Shown one piece after another: positions 18,487 to 26,639 of a stretch of DNA of 63,028 nucleotides. The DNA lies in the NCBI GenBank assembly GCA_003194445.1, contig PQXF01000002.1, positions 62,517-125,544 on the forward strand, given 5' to 3'. Within the stretch, counting starts at the first letter, position 1; each line of letters starts with the position of its first letter. The DNA comes from Candidatus Methanogaster sp. (lineage in GTDB: Archaea; Halobacteriota; Methanosarcinia; Methanosarcinales; Methanogasteraceae). A program made the translations under genes and the position numbers. The notes under the pieces were generated by a model, which did no database searches, had not been told where the DNA came from, and was given only the letters and a program-made list of their open reading frames with translations.

Positions 18487-19679
18487 TGGATAGAGAGAAT
18501 ATGTCTGTTGTGGATGGCGCTTATGCGGTAGCTCATGCTGTCAATGTGTGCAAGCCGGATGTGGTCGCTGCCTACCCGATAACCCCACAGACCAATATTG
18601 TGGAACATATCTCCCAGTTCATAGCTGATGGTGAGATGGATGATGTATCGATCAATGTGGAATCCGAACACTCGGCAATGTCTCTGCTTGTGGGTGCAAG
18701 CTCGGTTGGCGCAAGAGCATATTCAGCAACCGCGTCACAGGGACTTGTTCTCATGAGTGAGGTGTTATTTAATGTATCAGGCATGAGGCTTCCGATCGTT
18801 GTGACCGTTGTAAACCGTGCCATGAGCGCGCCCCTGAGCATCTGGAACGACCAGCAGGATTCCATATCCCAGCGGGATACTGGCTGGATTCAGCTCTATG
18901 CAGAGGATGTCCAGGAGGCTGCTGATATGACTGCTCAGGCATTTAAGATTGCTGAGAACAGTAACGTGCTGCTCCCTGTCATGGTGTGTATGGATGGGTT
19001 CATCCTGTCTCATGTATATGAGCCTGTGGTGCTTCTCGAGGATGATCTGATCGATGAATTCCTGCCAGGATACTCACCATTGGCAGTCCTTGACCCTGAT
19101 AATCCAAAGACATTTGGTGCATTCGCGGACCCGGGCGCATATACTGAGTTCCGGTATCTGCAGGAGGTGGCAATGAAAAATGCCATCCCTGTGATAGAGG
19201 ATGCGGCAGATGAGTTTAAAGAGGTATTCGGAAGATATCAGGGCGGGCTGATCGATGAATACATGGCAGAGGATGCGGAGATTATGATTATTGCGATGGG
19301 GTCTGTTGTTGGCACCATAAAGGAGGTAATCCCAGAGCTTCGCGCAAAAGGTGTGAGCGTTGGTATCATAAAGATCAGGAGTTTCAGACCGTTTCCGGCA
19401 GAAGCGATCAGGAAAGCAGTGGCGAGTGCAAAGGTGATCGTTACACTTGACAAGAACATCTCCATCGGACTTGGAGAAGGTGCTCTCTTTACCGAGACAA
19501 AGTCAGTGATATACAACAGCAGCATCCGGACGCCTGTGATCGGGTTCATGCTCGGACATGGCGGCAGGGATATACCAAAAGCAAGGATTGAACAGATAGT
19601 TATGGAGGCAGGCGAGGTTATGAAGAGAGGAATAACCGTTGAAAGCAGATATGCTGACTTAAAGGAGGAGTTGCTATGA
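18483..19679 (+). CDS. porA: Pyruvate:ferredoxin oxidoreductase alpha subunit
   Basis: The alpha subunit provides the pyrimidine domain of the thiamine-diphosphate site and the transketolase-like C-terminal domain. [15 protein letters not shown] near residue 35, the EHSAM glutamate near 62, and [11 protein letters not shown] follow family order. The 398 residues are normal for archaeal PorA. The start overlaps the porD stop, and the stop overlaps the porB ATG by 4 bp. Pyruvate specificity is inferred from the closest family pattern; other 2-oxoacids are not excluded. Confidence 0.92.
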   Translation: MMDRENMSVVDGAYAVAHAVNVCKPDVVAAYPITPQTNIVEHISQFIADGEMDDVSINVESEHSAMSLLVGASSVGARAYSATASQGLVLMSEVLFNVSGMRLPIVVTVVNRAMSAPLSIWNDQQDSISQRDTGWIQLYAEDVQEAADMTAQAFKIAENSNVLLPVMVCMDGFILSHVYEPVVLLEDDLIDEFLPGYSPLAVLDPDNPKTFGAFADPGAYTEFRYLQEVAMKNAIPVIEDAADEFKEVFGRYQGGLIDEYMAEDAEIMIIAMGSVVGTIKEVIPELRAKGVSVGIIKIRSFRPFPAEAIRKAVASAKVIVTLDKNISIGLGEGALFTETKSVIYNSSIRTPVIGFMLGHGGRDIPKARIEQIVMEAGEVMKRGITVESRYADLKEELL

Positions 19680-20551
19680 CTCAACTGTTGGCTCCCGGGC
19701 ACCGGATGTGTGCAGGATGCGGGGATGCGCTGGCTACAAAGTTTGCACTAAAGGGTGCGGGAGATCGATGCATCGTGGTCAGTCCGACCGGATGCATTGA
19801 GGTATCGACCACACCATATCCTGAATCCTCATGGAATGTGCCGTGGATTCATTCGCTCTTTGATAATGCCGGTGCAGTGGCAGCAGGTATTGAATGGGGG
19901 CTTAAGAAACTTGGCAAAAAAGAGGATACCACCGTAATGGTGATAGCAGGAGATGGTGCAACCTTTGATATCGGGCTGCAGGCAATGTCCGGTGCATTCG
20001 AACGCGGACACGATATGGTATACGTGTGCGTCGACAATGAGGCATACATGAACACAGGCATCCAGCGAAGCGGTGCAACACCGTATGATGCATCAACCAC
20101 CACGAGTCCGGCAGGGAAGGTCTCATTCGGAAATCCGCTCCCGAAGAAGAACATGCCCGCTATTATGGCAGATCATGGCTCGCCTTATGTTGCAACCGCA
20201 TCCATCGCTTATGCAAAGGACGCAATCAGAAAGGTCGCAAGAGCAGCAGAGATCGAGGGTCCTGCGTACATCCAGATCCATGCACCATGCTGCACAGGAT
20301 GGAAATTTGATTCCTCAAAGACTGTTGAGGTTGGAAGACTGGCTGTGGAGGCCGGGCTTTGGCCCATGTACGAGATGATTGACGGACGGATCGAGAAGGC
20401 GAAGAAGATCCGGGATCGCAAGCCAGTTGAAGAATATCTGCGGATGCAGGGCAGGTTCAAGCACCTGTTCACGATGGAAGGCGGCGAAGAGGAGATTGCC
20501 AGGATTCAGGCGATTGCGGACTGGAATGCGGAGTATTATGAGATGGAATGA
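19676..20551 (+). CDS. porB: Pyruvate:ferredoxin oxidoreductase beta subunit
   Basis: The beta subunit binds thiamine diphosphate and the proximal 4Fe-4S cluster. [16 protein letters not shown] at the start carries the first two cluster cysteines, and CCTGW near residue 205 a further one. [17 protein letters not shown] with [11 protein letters not shown] is the diphosphate/magnesium motif. The 291 residues are typical. It is the last gene of the cdh-por operon, followed by a 10-bp-stem hairpin. Confidence 0.93.
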   Translation: MTQLLAPGHRMCAGCGDALATKFALKGAGDRCIVVSPTGCIEVSTTPYPESSWNVPWIHSLFDNAGAVAAGIEWGLKKLGKKEDTTVMVIAGDGATFDIGLQAMSGAFERGHDMVYVCVDNEAYMNTGIQRSGATPYDASTTTSPAGKVSFGNPLPKKNMPAIMADHGSPYVATASIAYAKDAIRKVARAAEIEGPAYIQIHAPCCTGWKFDSSKTVEVGRLAVEAGLWPMYEMIDGRIEKAKKIRDRKPVEEYLRMQGRFKHLFTMEGGEEEIARIQAIADWNAEYYEME

Positions 20552-20634
20552 TTAGATTGAGGTGTTTTGTGCATCCTCTTCAAAAGTTCTGAAAGATATA
20601 CAAAAAAAACCTTTGTCGGTGTTCATCCGTGTTG

Positions 20635-20666
20635 ATCTGTGGCTAAAAGTCATATCAGCCACAGAT
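20635..20666. terminator. Perfect hairpin after the cdh-por operon
   Basis: ATCTGTGGCT and AGCCACAGAT form a perfect 10-bp stem with a 12-base loop, 85 bp after porB. No long T-run follows, so it may be an mRNA-end stabiliser rather than a classic terminator. It is preceded by GGTGTTCATCCGTGTTGA, which together with the left arm resembles a dispersed repeat seen in many prokaryotic genomes. Confidence 0.5.
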
Positions 20667-20820
20667 TAACTCTTATTTCATTGATTTAAGGCAGCATCTG
20701 CGTAAATAGTACAAACTCTTGCGATTCATCTCATTTTACCATAACATCATGATTTGCAGGAGGGGTGGATGGAAAGTTTAAATATCACCGGAATTGCAGA
20801 TAACACTGGGGATACGAAAC

Positions 20821-21234
20821 ATGAGGCTGGCGGTTGTGGACACAGAACGATGCATCGGCTGTCAGAGCTGTATGTTTGCATGTGCGAGGCGGCAGGGTGA
20901 AGGAGGACTGTCCAGATCCTGTATAGGCGTCAGGTCTGTCGGGGGTATGGAACGAGGATTTATTGTTATGGTCTGTAGAGCCTGTGATGACCCGCCCTGT
21001 GCAAAAGTGTGCCCTACAGGCGCGCTTAATCCCAGAGAGGGCGGAGGTGTTCGCCTTGATATCACCCGATGCACAGGATGCGGCAACTGCCGTGACGCAT
21101 GTATTATGGGATGTGTTTTCTGGGATGATGAGATCAATAAGCCGATGATCTGTATCCACTGTGGTTACTGCGCTAAATACTGCCCTCACGGAGTGCTCCG
21201 TCTGGAAACAAGTAAGGAAGGCGATTATGTTTGA
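20821..21234 (+). CDS. Polyferredoxin-type electron-transfer protein (partner of the aldehyde oxidoreductase)
   Basis: The 137 residues carry four cysteine clusters in the HycB/CooF pattern: CIGCQSCMFACA, CRACDDPPCAKVCP, CTGCGNCRDACIMGC and CIHCGYCAKYCP. That is enough for four 4Fe-4S centres. It should pass electrons between the downstream aldehyde ferredoxin oxidoreductase and soluble ferredoxin. I use the ATG at 20821, placed 45 bp after the TATA-like GTTTAAATA (20775-20783). The gene overlaps the oxidoreductase start by 8 bp, which supports a complex. Confidence 0.85.
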   Translation: MRLAVVDTERCIGCQSCMFACARRQGEGGLSRSCIGVRSVGGMERGFIVMVCRACDDPPCAKVCPTGALNPREGGGVRLDITRCTGCGNCRDACIMGCVFWDDEINKPMICIHCGYCAKYCPHGVLRLETSKEGDYV

Positions 21235-22984
21235 AAATGATCCTGTCAGAAATGTTCTTTACATAGATCTATCAGATAAGAATTTCCGGGTTGAAGAGAG
21301 AAGAGATCTCTTTGAGAGGTATATAGGCGGCGCGGGTGTTGCAATCCAGCTTCTTCATGAGGAGTGTCCCGAAGGTTGCGATGCTCTCGCACCAGAAAAC
21401 CCGATAATATTTGCCGTAGGTCCGTTGACCGGGTTGTTCCCCCTTGCCTCAAAGACCGTTGCCATGTTTAAATCGCCCCATACAGGCAATCTGGGCGAGA
21501 GTCACTGTGGTGGACGGAGTGCTGTTGCTATCCGCATGGCAGGATATGGGGCTATTGTGATAAAGGGTAGGAGCGATAGTCCTATTTACATTGCGATCCA
21601 TGGCAATCGGGTCTATTTTCGGGATGCTTCTTCCTTGTGGGGGATGGAGGGTAACATCACGGCAGGGCGCATCATCAGGGAACATGAGCCAGGGGCAGGA
21701 CTCCGAACGATTATGCGTATCGGCAGGGCCGGGGAGAAACTTGTCTCTTATGCATGTGTAACTACGGAAACGTACCGGCATTTCGGCAGATTGGGGCTGG
21801 GTGCGGTTTTTGGTAGCAAGAAACTCAAAGCTGTCATGATCTCTGGTAAACGAACGCTCGCAGTTCGTGATAGCAAAAAGTTCAGACAGGTATATGATGA
21901 GATTTACCAGGCGGCTGTCGCCTCTCTGGTGATGAAGAAGTATCATGATCTTGGAACGGCTGAGAATATTCTGCCCTTAAATAAGTTTGGTGGGCTTCCA
22001 ACGAGAAATCTTAAGGAAGCGAGATTTGAAGGGGCACCAGGGATATCAGGCGAAACGTTTGCCGAAGAGTATCTGGGCAGACGGCTTGCCTGCTCTCACT
22101 GTCCTGTCGGGTGCATCCATATCGCTGCGCTCCGGGAGCCTTATTACGATGAGCCGTACTTCTACAAGACCTCCATGATCTGTTACGACTACGAACCGAT
22201 CTACGCACTGGGCTCTATGCTGGGCGGGTCTGACGCCGATGGCTTCTTGAAGTTGATGGACCAGATAGAGATATGGGGTATGGACGTGATGAGTGCCGGA
22301 GTGATCCTGGCATGGGCAACAGAGGCGCAAAGATCAGGTATCATCTCTGATACGGAAACAATGGGTATCAAGCTTGAGTGGGGGGACTACGCCGCCTACA
22401 TAGACGCAGTGCGGCTGATAATCGAGCAACCAAATGAATTCTATAAGGCGCTTGCGCGTGGAGTTCTACATGCAGCATCCATATATGGCGGAGAGGATTA
22501 TGCCCTTGCTTTTGGCGGAAACGAGATGCCGGGATATCACACAGGACCTGGAGCACATATCGGGGTTCTGATTGGTGCAAGACACTCTCATCTGGACAAT
22601 GCTGGCTACAGTGTTGACCAGAAGTTTCTCAGTGAAAAGCAGATCAGTCCTGCGGAACTTGTTGGGACATTGCTGGCTGAGGAACGCTGGCGTCAGACCC
22701 TGTCAAGTCTTGTAATCTGTTTCTTTGCCAGAGGAATATATCAGCCGGATACGATCTGCAAGTCACTCCATTCAGCAGGTTTCGATCTAACTCCTGAGGA
22801 TCTCTACCGTATCGGAGAGGAGATACATAGGGAAAAATACCGGTTCAAGATCAGGGAAGGTTTTTCCCTGGAGAACCTTCGCTTACCCGGGCGAATTTTT
22901 GAAACTCATTCGCCTGTCGGTAAACTGGATGAGGAATTTATTCGAAGGGCGATTCGAATATGTCAGGAAGAAGTGGCTCTTTGA
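21227..22984 (+). CDS. aor: Aldehyde ferredoxin oxidoreductase (tungstopterin enzyme)
   Basis: The enzyme oxidises aldehydes to acids (or reduces acids) with ferredoxin, using a tungsten bis-pterin and a 4Fe-4S cluster. The 585 residues fit the AOR family. The N-terminal YIGGAGVAIQLLHEE, GNLGESHCGGRSAVAIRMAG and GRLGLGAVFGSKKLKA are family blocks. The cluster cysteines CSHCPVGC lie near residues 288-295, the same place as in Pyrococcus AOR. Which aldehyde it uses is unknown. The pairing with a polyferredoxin, and the W/Mo uptake operon and moeA elsewhere in the window, fit a tungsten enzyme. Confidence 0.9.
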   Translation: MFENDPVRNVLYIDLSDKNFRVEERRDLFERYIGGAGVAIQLLHEECPEGCDALAPENPIIFAVGPLTGLFPLASKTVAMFKSPHTGNLGESHCGGRSAVAIRMAGYGAIVIKGRSDSPIYIAIHGNRVYFRDASSLWGMEGNITAGRIIREHEPGAGLRTIMRIGRAGEKLVSYACVTTETYRHFGRLGLGAVFGSKKLKAVMISGKRTLAVRDSKKFRQVYDEIYQAAVASLVMKKYHDLGTAENILPLNKFGGLPTRNLKEARFEGAPGISGETFAEEYLGRRLACSHCPVGCIHIAALREPYYDEPYFYKTSMICYDYEPIYALGSMLGGSDADGFLKLMDQIEIWGMDVMSAGVILAWATEAQRSGIISDTETMGIKLEWGDYAAYIDAVRLIIEQPNEFYKALARGVLHAASIYGGEDYALAFGGNEMPGYHTGPGAHIGVLIGARHSHLDNAGYSVDQKFLSEKQISPAELVGTLLAEERWRQTLSSLVICFFARGIYQPDTICKSLHSAGFDLTPEDLYRIGEEIHREKYRFKIREGFSLENLRLPGRIFETHSPVGKLDEEFIRRAIRICQEEVAL

Positions 22985-23072
22985 ATAATTCGCGAGTGCA
23001 AACATTTCGTTGCTAAATTCATGTATCTGCTCCCGAGTTTTGTGATATATTTTGGATTCTTCATCGTTTCAT

Positions 23073-24134
23073 TCATCGGTTTGCAAACTCTTCATCCGCC
23101 GCTTTCTTAAGCCTGTTCTGCACTGCTGCCCCGATACCATCAGCCCTCATGGACCCGTCTGCAATGATCACATCCACATTCCTGCCGTCCAGATACCTGA
23201 TGCCTGCAAAGAGATTGCTTGCGATAAGAGCGATATCATCTCTTCCGCCCAGTATAAAGATCTCGTCTGCAATGATATGCTCCGCAGTCTCTTCGGTTGC
23301 CAGCAAGCCCACACGCAGCCCCTGTCTATTATAATCGGATACAAACTTACTGATCCGGTCCACAACACTGTTGCTGTTTCCGGAAACGAGCACCATCCAT
23401 GTTTTGGGGGAATAATGGGTGTATCTCATGCCAGGCGATCTCGCAACCTCCCCTTCCTCAAGCAGTCTGTCCAGGTAGCCGATTGCAACCTTTCCGATAA
23501 CATCACTGATCTCATCTATCCCGATGCCGCCCGGTCTGAGTAGCACAGGAGTCTCAGAGGTCATATCAACAACTGTAGATTCGACCCCGATTTTAACAGC
23601 GCCTCCGTCAATTACCGCATCGATCCTGCCGTCAAGGTCGGAAATCACATGTTGTGTGGTTGTCGGACTCGGCATTCCTGATCGATTGGCACTTGGTGCG
23701 GCAATCGGAGTGCCTGCTTCTTCTATCAGGAGGAGCGCGATTGGATTATCAGGCATCCGCACCGCCACCGTGTCCAGCCCTGCGGTTATGATCTCAGGCA
23801 CGACCTCCTTTCGCTTGAAGATCATGGTAAGCGGACCGGGCCAGAAGGCATCCATAAGATCGAAAGCACGTGCTGGGATGTCCTCAACGAGATCATGGAG
23901 CTGTTCTGTTGATGAGATGTGGACGATCAAGGGATTGTCAGGCGGACGCGCCTTTGCCTCGAATATCTTCCCGACCGCATCCGGGTTCAAAGCGTCCGCT
24001 CCAAGACCATACACCGTCTCTGTTGGAAATGCCACAGTTCCACCCTCTTTTATGATCGTACCGGCAGCTCTTCCTATATCGGCATAGCTCGCGTATTCGG
24101 TCCCGATCCTGAATATCCTTGTTTTACCGATCAT
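23073..24134 (-). CDS. sua5: Threonylcarbamoyl-AMP synthase, Sua5 type
   Basis: The enzyme makes threonylcarbamoyl-AMP from threonine, bicarbonate and ATP, the first step of t6A formation in ANN-decoding tRNAs. The N-terminal YrdC domain shows [20 protein letters not shown] and [13 protein letters not shown] near residues 25-75, with [10 protein letters not shown]. The C-terminal Sua5 domain (from about residue 240, after [11 protein letters not shown]) makes it 353 residues, the full Sua5 length rather than the short TsaC. It starts inside the last codons of the purE frame, so they share a transcript. Confidence 0.95.
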   Translation of the reverse strand: MIGKTRIFRIGTEYASYADIGRAAGTIIKEGGTVAFPTETVYGLGADALNPDAVGKIFEAKARPPDNPLIVHISSTEQLHDLVEDIPARAFDLMDAFWPGPLTMIFKRKEVVPEIITAGLDTVAVRMPDNPIALLLIEEAGTPIAAPSANRSGMPSPTTTQHVISDLDGRIDAVIDGGAVKIGVESTVVDMTSETPVLLRPGGIGIDEISDVIGKVAIGYLDRLLEEGEVARSPGMRYTHYSPKTWMVLVSGNSNSVVDRISKFVSDYNRQGLRVGLLATEETAEHIIADEIFILGGRDDIALIASNLFAGIRYLDGRNVDVIIADGSMRADGIGAAVQNRLKKAADEEFANR

Positions 24135-24614
24135 TTATCCGTTTGTCATCCAGTTCTGTCTCTTCAGCAAATTCCCTTCTGTGATCTGCCGGTTTCTCTG
24201 CAAGTTCCCGATCTTCCAATGCCATGATCTGGGCGGCAAGGATGGCAGCATCATCCTCTCTTCCGATTCCGACATATATAACCGGGATGCCGCCTGGCAT
24301 CTGTGCGATCGAGAGCAGCGCATCCATTCCATCAAGCGCTGCATTCACAGGAACCCCGATCACGGGCTTTATTGTATGCGATGCCACGACTCCGGGGAGA
24401 TGAGCAGCAAGCCCTGCGATGGCGATGATGACTTTGACACCATCATCATGGGATTCTTTAATTATTTCCGGAATCCTTACAGGCGTCCTGTGTGCCGATG
24501 CTACTCTGCTACTATGAGGGTATATTCGATACCAAGCTTATCAAACATTCCTGATGCTTTCTTTGCTACATCCCTGTCTGATATGCTTCCAAGTATTATC
24601 ACTGTGTCAGTCAT
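24124..24614 (-). pseudogene. purE: N5-carboxyaminoimidazole ribonucleotide mutase, frameshifted
   Basis: PurE makes carboxyaminoimidazole ribotide in purine synthesis. The frame starts at 24614 with VIILGSISDRDVAKKAS and reads normally to TLIVA, where a TAG appears. The shifted frame resumes exactly as [15 protein letters not shown] and [19 protein letters not shown] to the end. The cause is an 8-bp tandem duplication (TGCTACTC followed by TGCTACT on the forward strand, 24508-24522). Removing 8 bp restores the gene. Either it is a recent mutation or an assembly error. It lies between sua5 and a promoter shared with the zinc-finger gene. Confidence 0.88.
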
Positions 24615-24626
24615 GTTATGAGAGAA

Positions 24627-24648
24627 TATGATAACTTATTTAAACATT
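24627..24648. promoter_or_regulatory. Conserved promoter upstream of the zinc-finger gene
   Basis: GATAACTTATTTAAACAT is identical to the purC promoter at 25051 and very close to that of cdhA. The TATA core reads as TTATTTAAA forward and TTTAAATAA in reverse, and lies about 25 bp before the purE ATG on the other strand. It could therefore serve both directions. Confidence 0.6.
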
Positions 24649-24706
24649 GGGGTACAACAATCTCATGCCGAAACACAAAGGCGGCAAAATAAAAAGAGGT
24701 GAAAGT

Positions 24707-24919
24707 ATGAATTGCCCGGTATGCGGAACAGAGATGAAAGAGATGGAACGATATGACGTAGACATAGATATATGCCCTCAATGCAAGGGCGTATGGCTGG
24801 ACAGAGGCGAGATCGACAAGATAGCACGTGCTGAGTCGTCATACAGTCGGGACTATGAGAGGAAACCTCATAAAGGCAGGAAGAAGAAAGGATTCCTGGA
24901 GGATTTACTGGATTTCTGA
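24707..24919 (+). CDS. TFIIB-type zinc-ribbon protein (zf-TFIIB family), 70 aa
   Basis: This small protein has two cysteine knuckles, CPVCGTEM and CPQCKGVWLDRGEIDK, the latter a signature of the zf-TFIIB/COG3809 group of small zinc-binding proteins of unknown role. The tail is Lys/Arg rich and ends GFLEDLLDF. I start at 24707 because AGAGGTGAAAGT is a good ribosome site; an upstream ATG at 24665 is possible. It is monocistronic, with its own strong promoter. Confidence 0.75.
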   Translation: MNCPVCGTEMKEMERYDVDIDICPQCKGVWLDRGEIDKIARAESSYSRDYERKPHKGRKKKGFLEDLLDF

Positions 24920-25050
24920 TTGGCAAATCTGCGCAGTACATCGAAATGGGATTGTAGTATCCAGAAGTCTTGTCTGCACCGGCAGTCGCTTTTTACAGGG
25001 CTGTTGCGATCCCAAAAATTTTTCGCCTCCGGTTCCAACTATATGAGAAG

Positions 25051-25072
25051 ATATGATAACTTATTTAAACAT
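25051..25072 (+). promoter_or_regulatory. purC promoter, same element as at 24627
   Basis: The 22-bp box ending GATAACTTATTTAAACAT repeats the 24627 promoter exactly, and the following bases (CGAGGTGCATCAATC versus TGGGGTACAACAATC) remain similar for about 15 bp. Identity beyond a TATA box suggests a shared regulator or a recent copy. Confidence 0.65.
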
Positions 25073-25092
25073 CGAGGTGCATCAATCCATTC

Positions 25093-25863
25093 ATGTCGGA
25101 GAGCAACATGATCTGCCTCGCATCAGGAAAGGCAAAGGACATTTATGAAACCTCTGACGGAAACCCGCTCTTTGAATTCACAGACCAGGTGACCGCCTTT
25201 GACGGTAAGAAGAGAGCCGAATATCAGGAAAAAGGCGAGATCATGTACCGCATGACAGAACACTGGTTCAGGATCCTTGAAGAGGATGGGATCCCCACGC
25301 ACTACATCGACTGCCCGACACCGACCAGCATGATTGTCAGACGTCCGGATATCCTACCGGTGGAGGTCATCCGGAGAAACTATGTAGCAGGTTCGCTCTT
25401 GCGACGATGCGAAGCAGGAGAGGTTAAACTTCCGGAAGGGGTAAAACCGGAAGAGGGCGCGCCAATTCCCGGAGGGATGATTGAGTTCACCACCAAGTTC
25501 GAAGAAGTGGACCGACCAGTTGATAGGGGAGAAATACTTTCCAACGACTGGATGAACGGACTGGAGATCGAGCAGATCACCGATATGACCAGTAGGATTA
25601 ACACCATTTTGATCCGTGAATTGTATGGTGGGGGTATAATACTGGCTGATTTCAAGGTAGAATATGGGAGGGTAAAAAACAGCGAGATTCTTCTTGCCGA
25701 TGAGGTGGGCACCCCTGAAAGATGCCGCTTCCGGGACAAGACCGAATTCGAAGACGGTGTTATCAGAAGCCTTGATAAGGACATGTTTCGAAAATGTACT
25801 GGTGATTTGAGTACCGTGTATGGTGAATTGTTTAAACGGTTGCAAAATCAGGAAGAAATGTGA
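25093..25863 (+). CDS. purC: Phosphoribosylaminoimidazole-succinocarboxamide synthase
   Basis: SAICAR synthetase joins aspartate to CAIR using ATP, the step after PurE. The 256 residues start with LASGKAKDIYET, then LFEFTDQVTAFDGKKR with the nucleotide-binding loop, VRRNYVAGSLLRR and the catalytic block GGIILADFKVEYG, with LADEVGTPERCRF. All key blocks are present. The stop overlaps the next gene's GTG start. Co-occurrence with purE upstream and purA at 60 kb gives partial coverage of purine synthesis. Confidence 0.95.
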   Translation: MSESNMICLASGKAKDIYETSDGNPLFEFTDQVTAFDGKKRAEYQEKGEIMYRMTEHWFRILEEDGIPTHYIDCPTPTSMIVRRPDILPVEVIRRNYVAGSLLRRCEAGEVKLPEGVKPEEGAPIPGGMIEFTTKFEEVDRPVDRGEILSNDWMNGLEIEQITDMTSRINTILIRELYGGGIILADFKVEYGRVKNSEILLADEVGTPERCRFRDKTEFEDGVIRSLDKDMFRKCTGDLSTVYGELFKRLQNQEEM

Positions 25864-26147
25864 TGGATGACAAGACTGGAAGCATCGAAGAACTGCTCAG
25901 ATGGGTCGTCAGCGTTGACCGCCGTCTCGTGCTCATGGAATCCATGAAAGGGCACACTATGGTCAAGGCTTCGGATATCGCCCATGAGACCCACAGGTCA
26001 ACGCAGAATATCAGTCACGCACTCAAGGAACTTGAGGATAAGGGTTTGATTGAGTGTCTGACACCAGAGAAGATTACCTGGAAAAAATATGTTTTGACCG
26101 ATATGGGGAAGGATGTTTTGAAGAAACTGGATGAGAAATATTTTTAG
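25860..26147 (+). CDS. Winged-helix transcriptional regulator, 95 aa
   Basis: This is a compact winged-helix protein: helix-turn-helix KASDIAHETHRSTQNISHAL near residues 37-56, then the wing and a terminal helix (DMGKDVLKKLDEKYF). It resembles small archaeal MarR/ArsR-like regulators. It overlaps purC, so it may be made together with it and sense purine status, but no ligand domain is visible. GTG at 25860 or ATG at 25863 could be the start. Confidence 0.75.
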   Translation: MMDDKTGSIEELLRWVVSVDRRLVLMESMKGHTMVKASDIAHETHRSTQNISHALKELEDKGLIECLTPEKITWKKYVLTDMGKDVLKKLDEKYF

Positions 26148-26167
26148 TTATATTCAAGAGGTCCCCG

Positions 26168-26618
26168 ATGAGAGTGCTGTTTACAACGGACCTGCATGGA
26201 AGCCGGTGGAAATATGACCGATTGTTCGAAGTAGCAGAAGAGTTTCATGCAGATGTGATTATAAATGGTGGTGACATGCTGCCAAAGAACGGTGAACCAT
26301 TCAGGCAGGGCGAGTTCATCACCGACCACCTTGACAACCACTTTGCACAATTCAACTCTGTCGCGACCTATCATCTCTGCTATCCGGGAAATGATGATCT
26401 TAGAATCTTTGATCAATTATTTGAGGATACTTGCAATGGGTATTCCAACGTATTCTGCCTTGCACAACGCAAATTTGAGCTCGGAGGGTATGAATTCGTA
26501 GGAATGAACTTGGGTAGTTGATTATCCGTTCCGGCTCAAGGAGAGATACAAGATGGATACCGATGACTATACGTTTCAGGAGCAATGCCCCGTACCACCA
26601 TCCTTTTACGATCTGAAA
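26168..26618 (+). pseudogene. Calcineurin-like metallophosphoesterase, frameshifted and short
   Basis: The N-terminus RVLFTTDLHGSRWKYDRLF has the DxH metal motif, and INGGDMLPK and CYPGNDD provide the GGD and GND motifs. After FVGMNLG the frame stops, while the next frame continues as VDYPFRLKERYKMDT to a stop at 26618. Members of this family are longer and carry a GHxH motif, which is missing here. One frameshift plus a lost C-terminus indicates a decaying gene. Confidence 0.7.
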
Positions 26619-26639
26619 TAATATATCACCACATCCACA

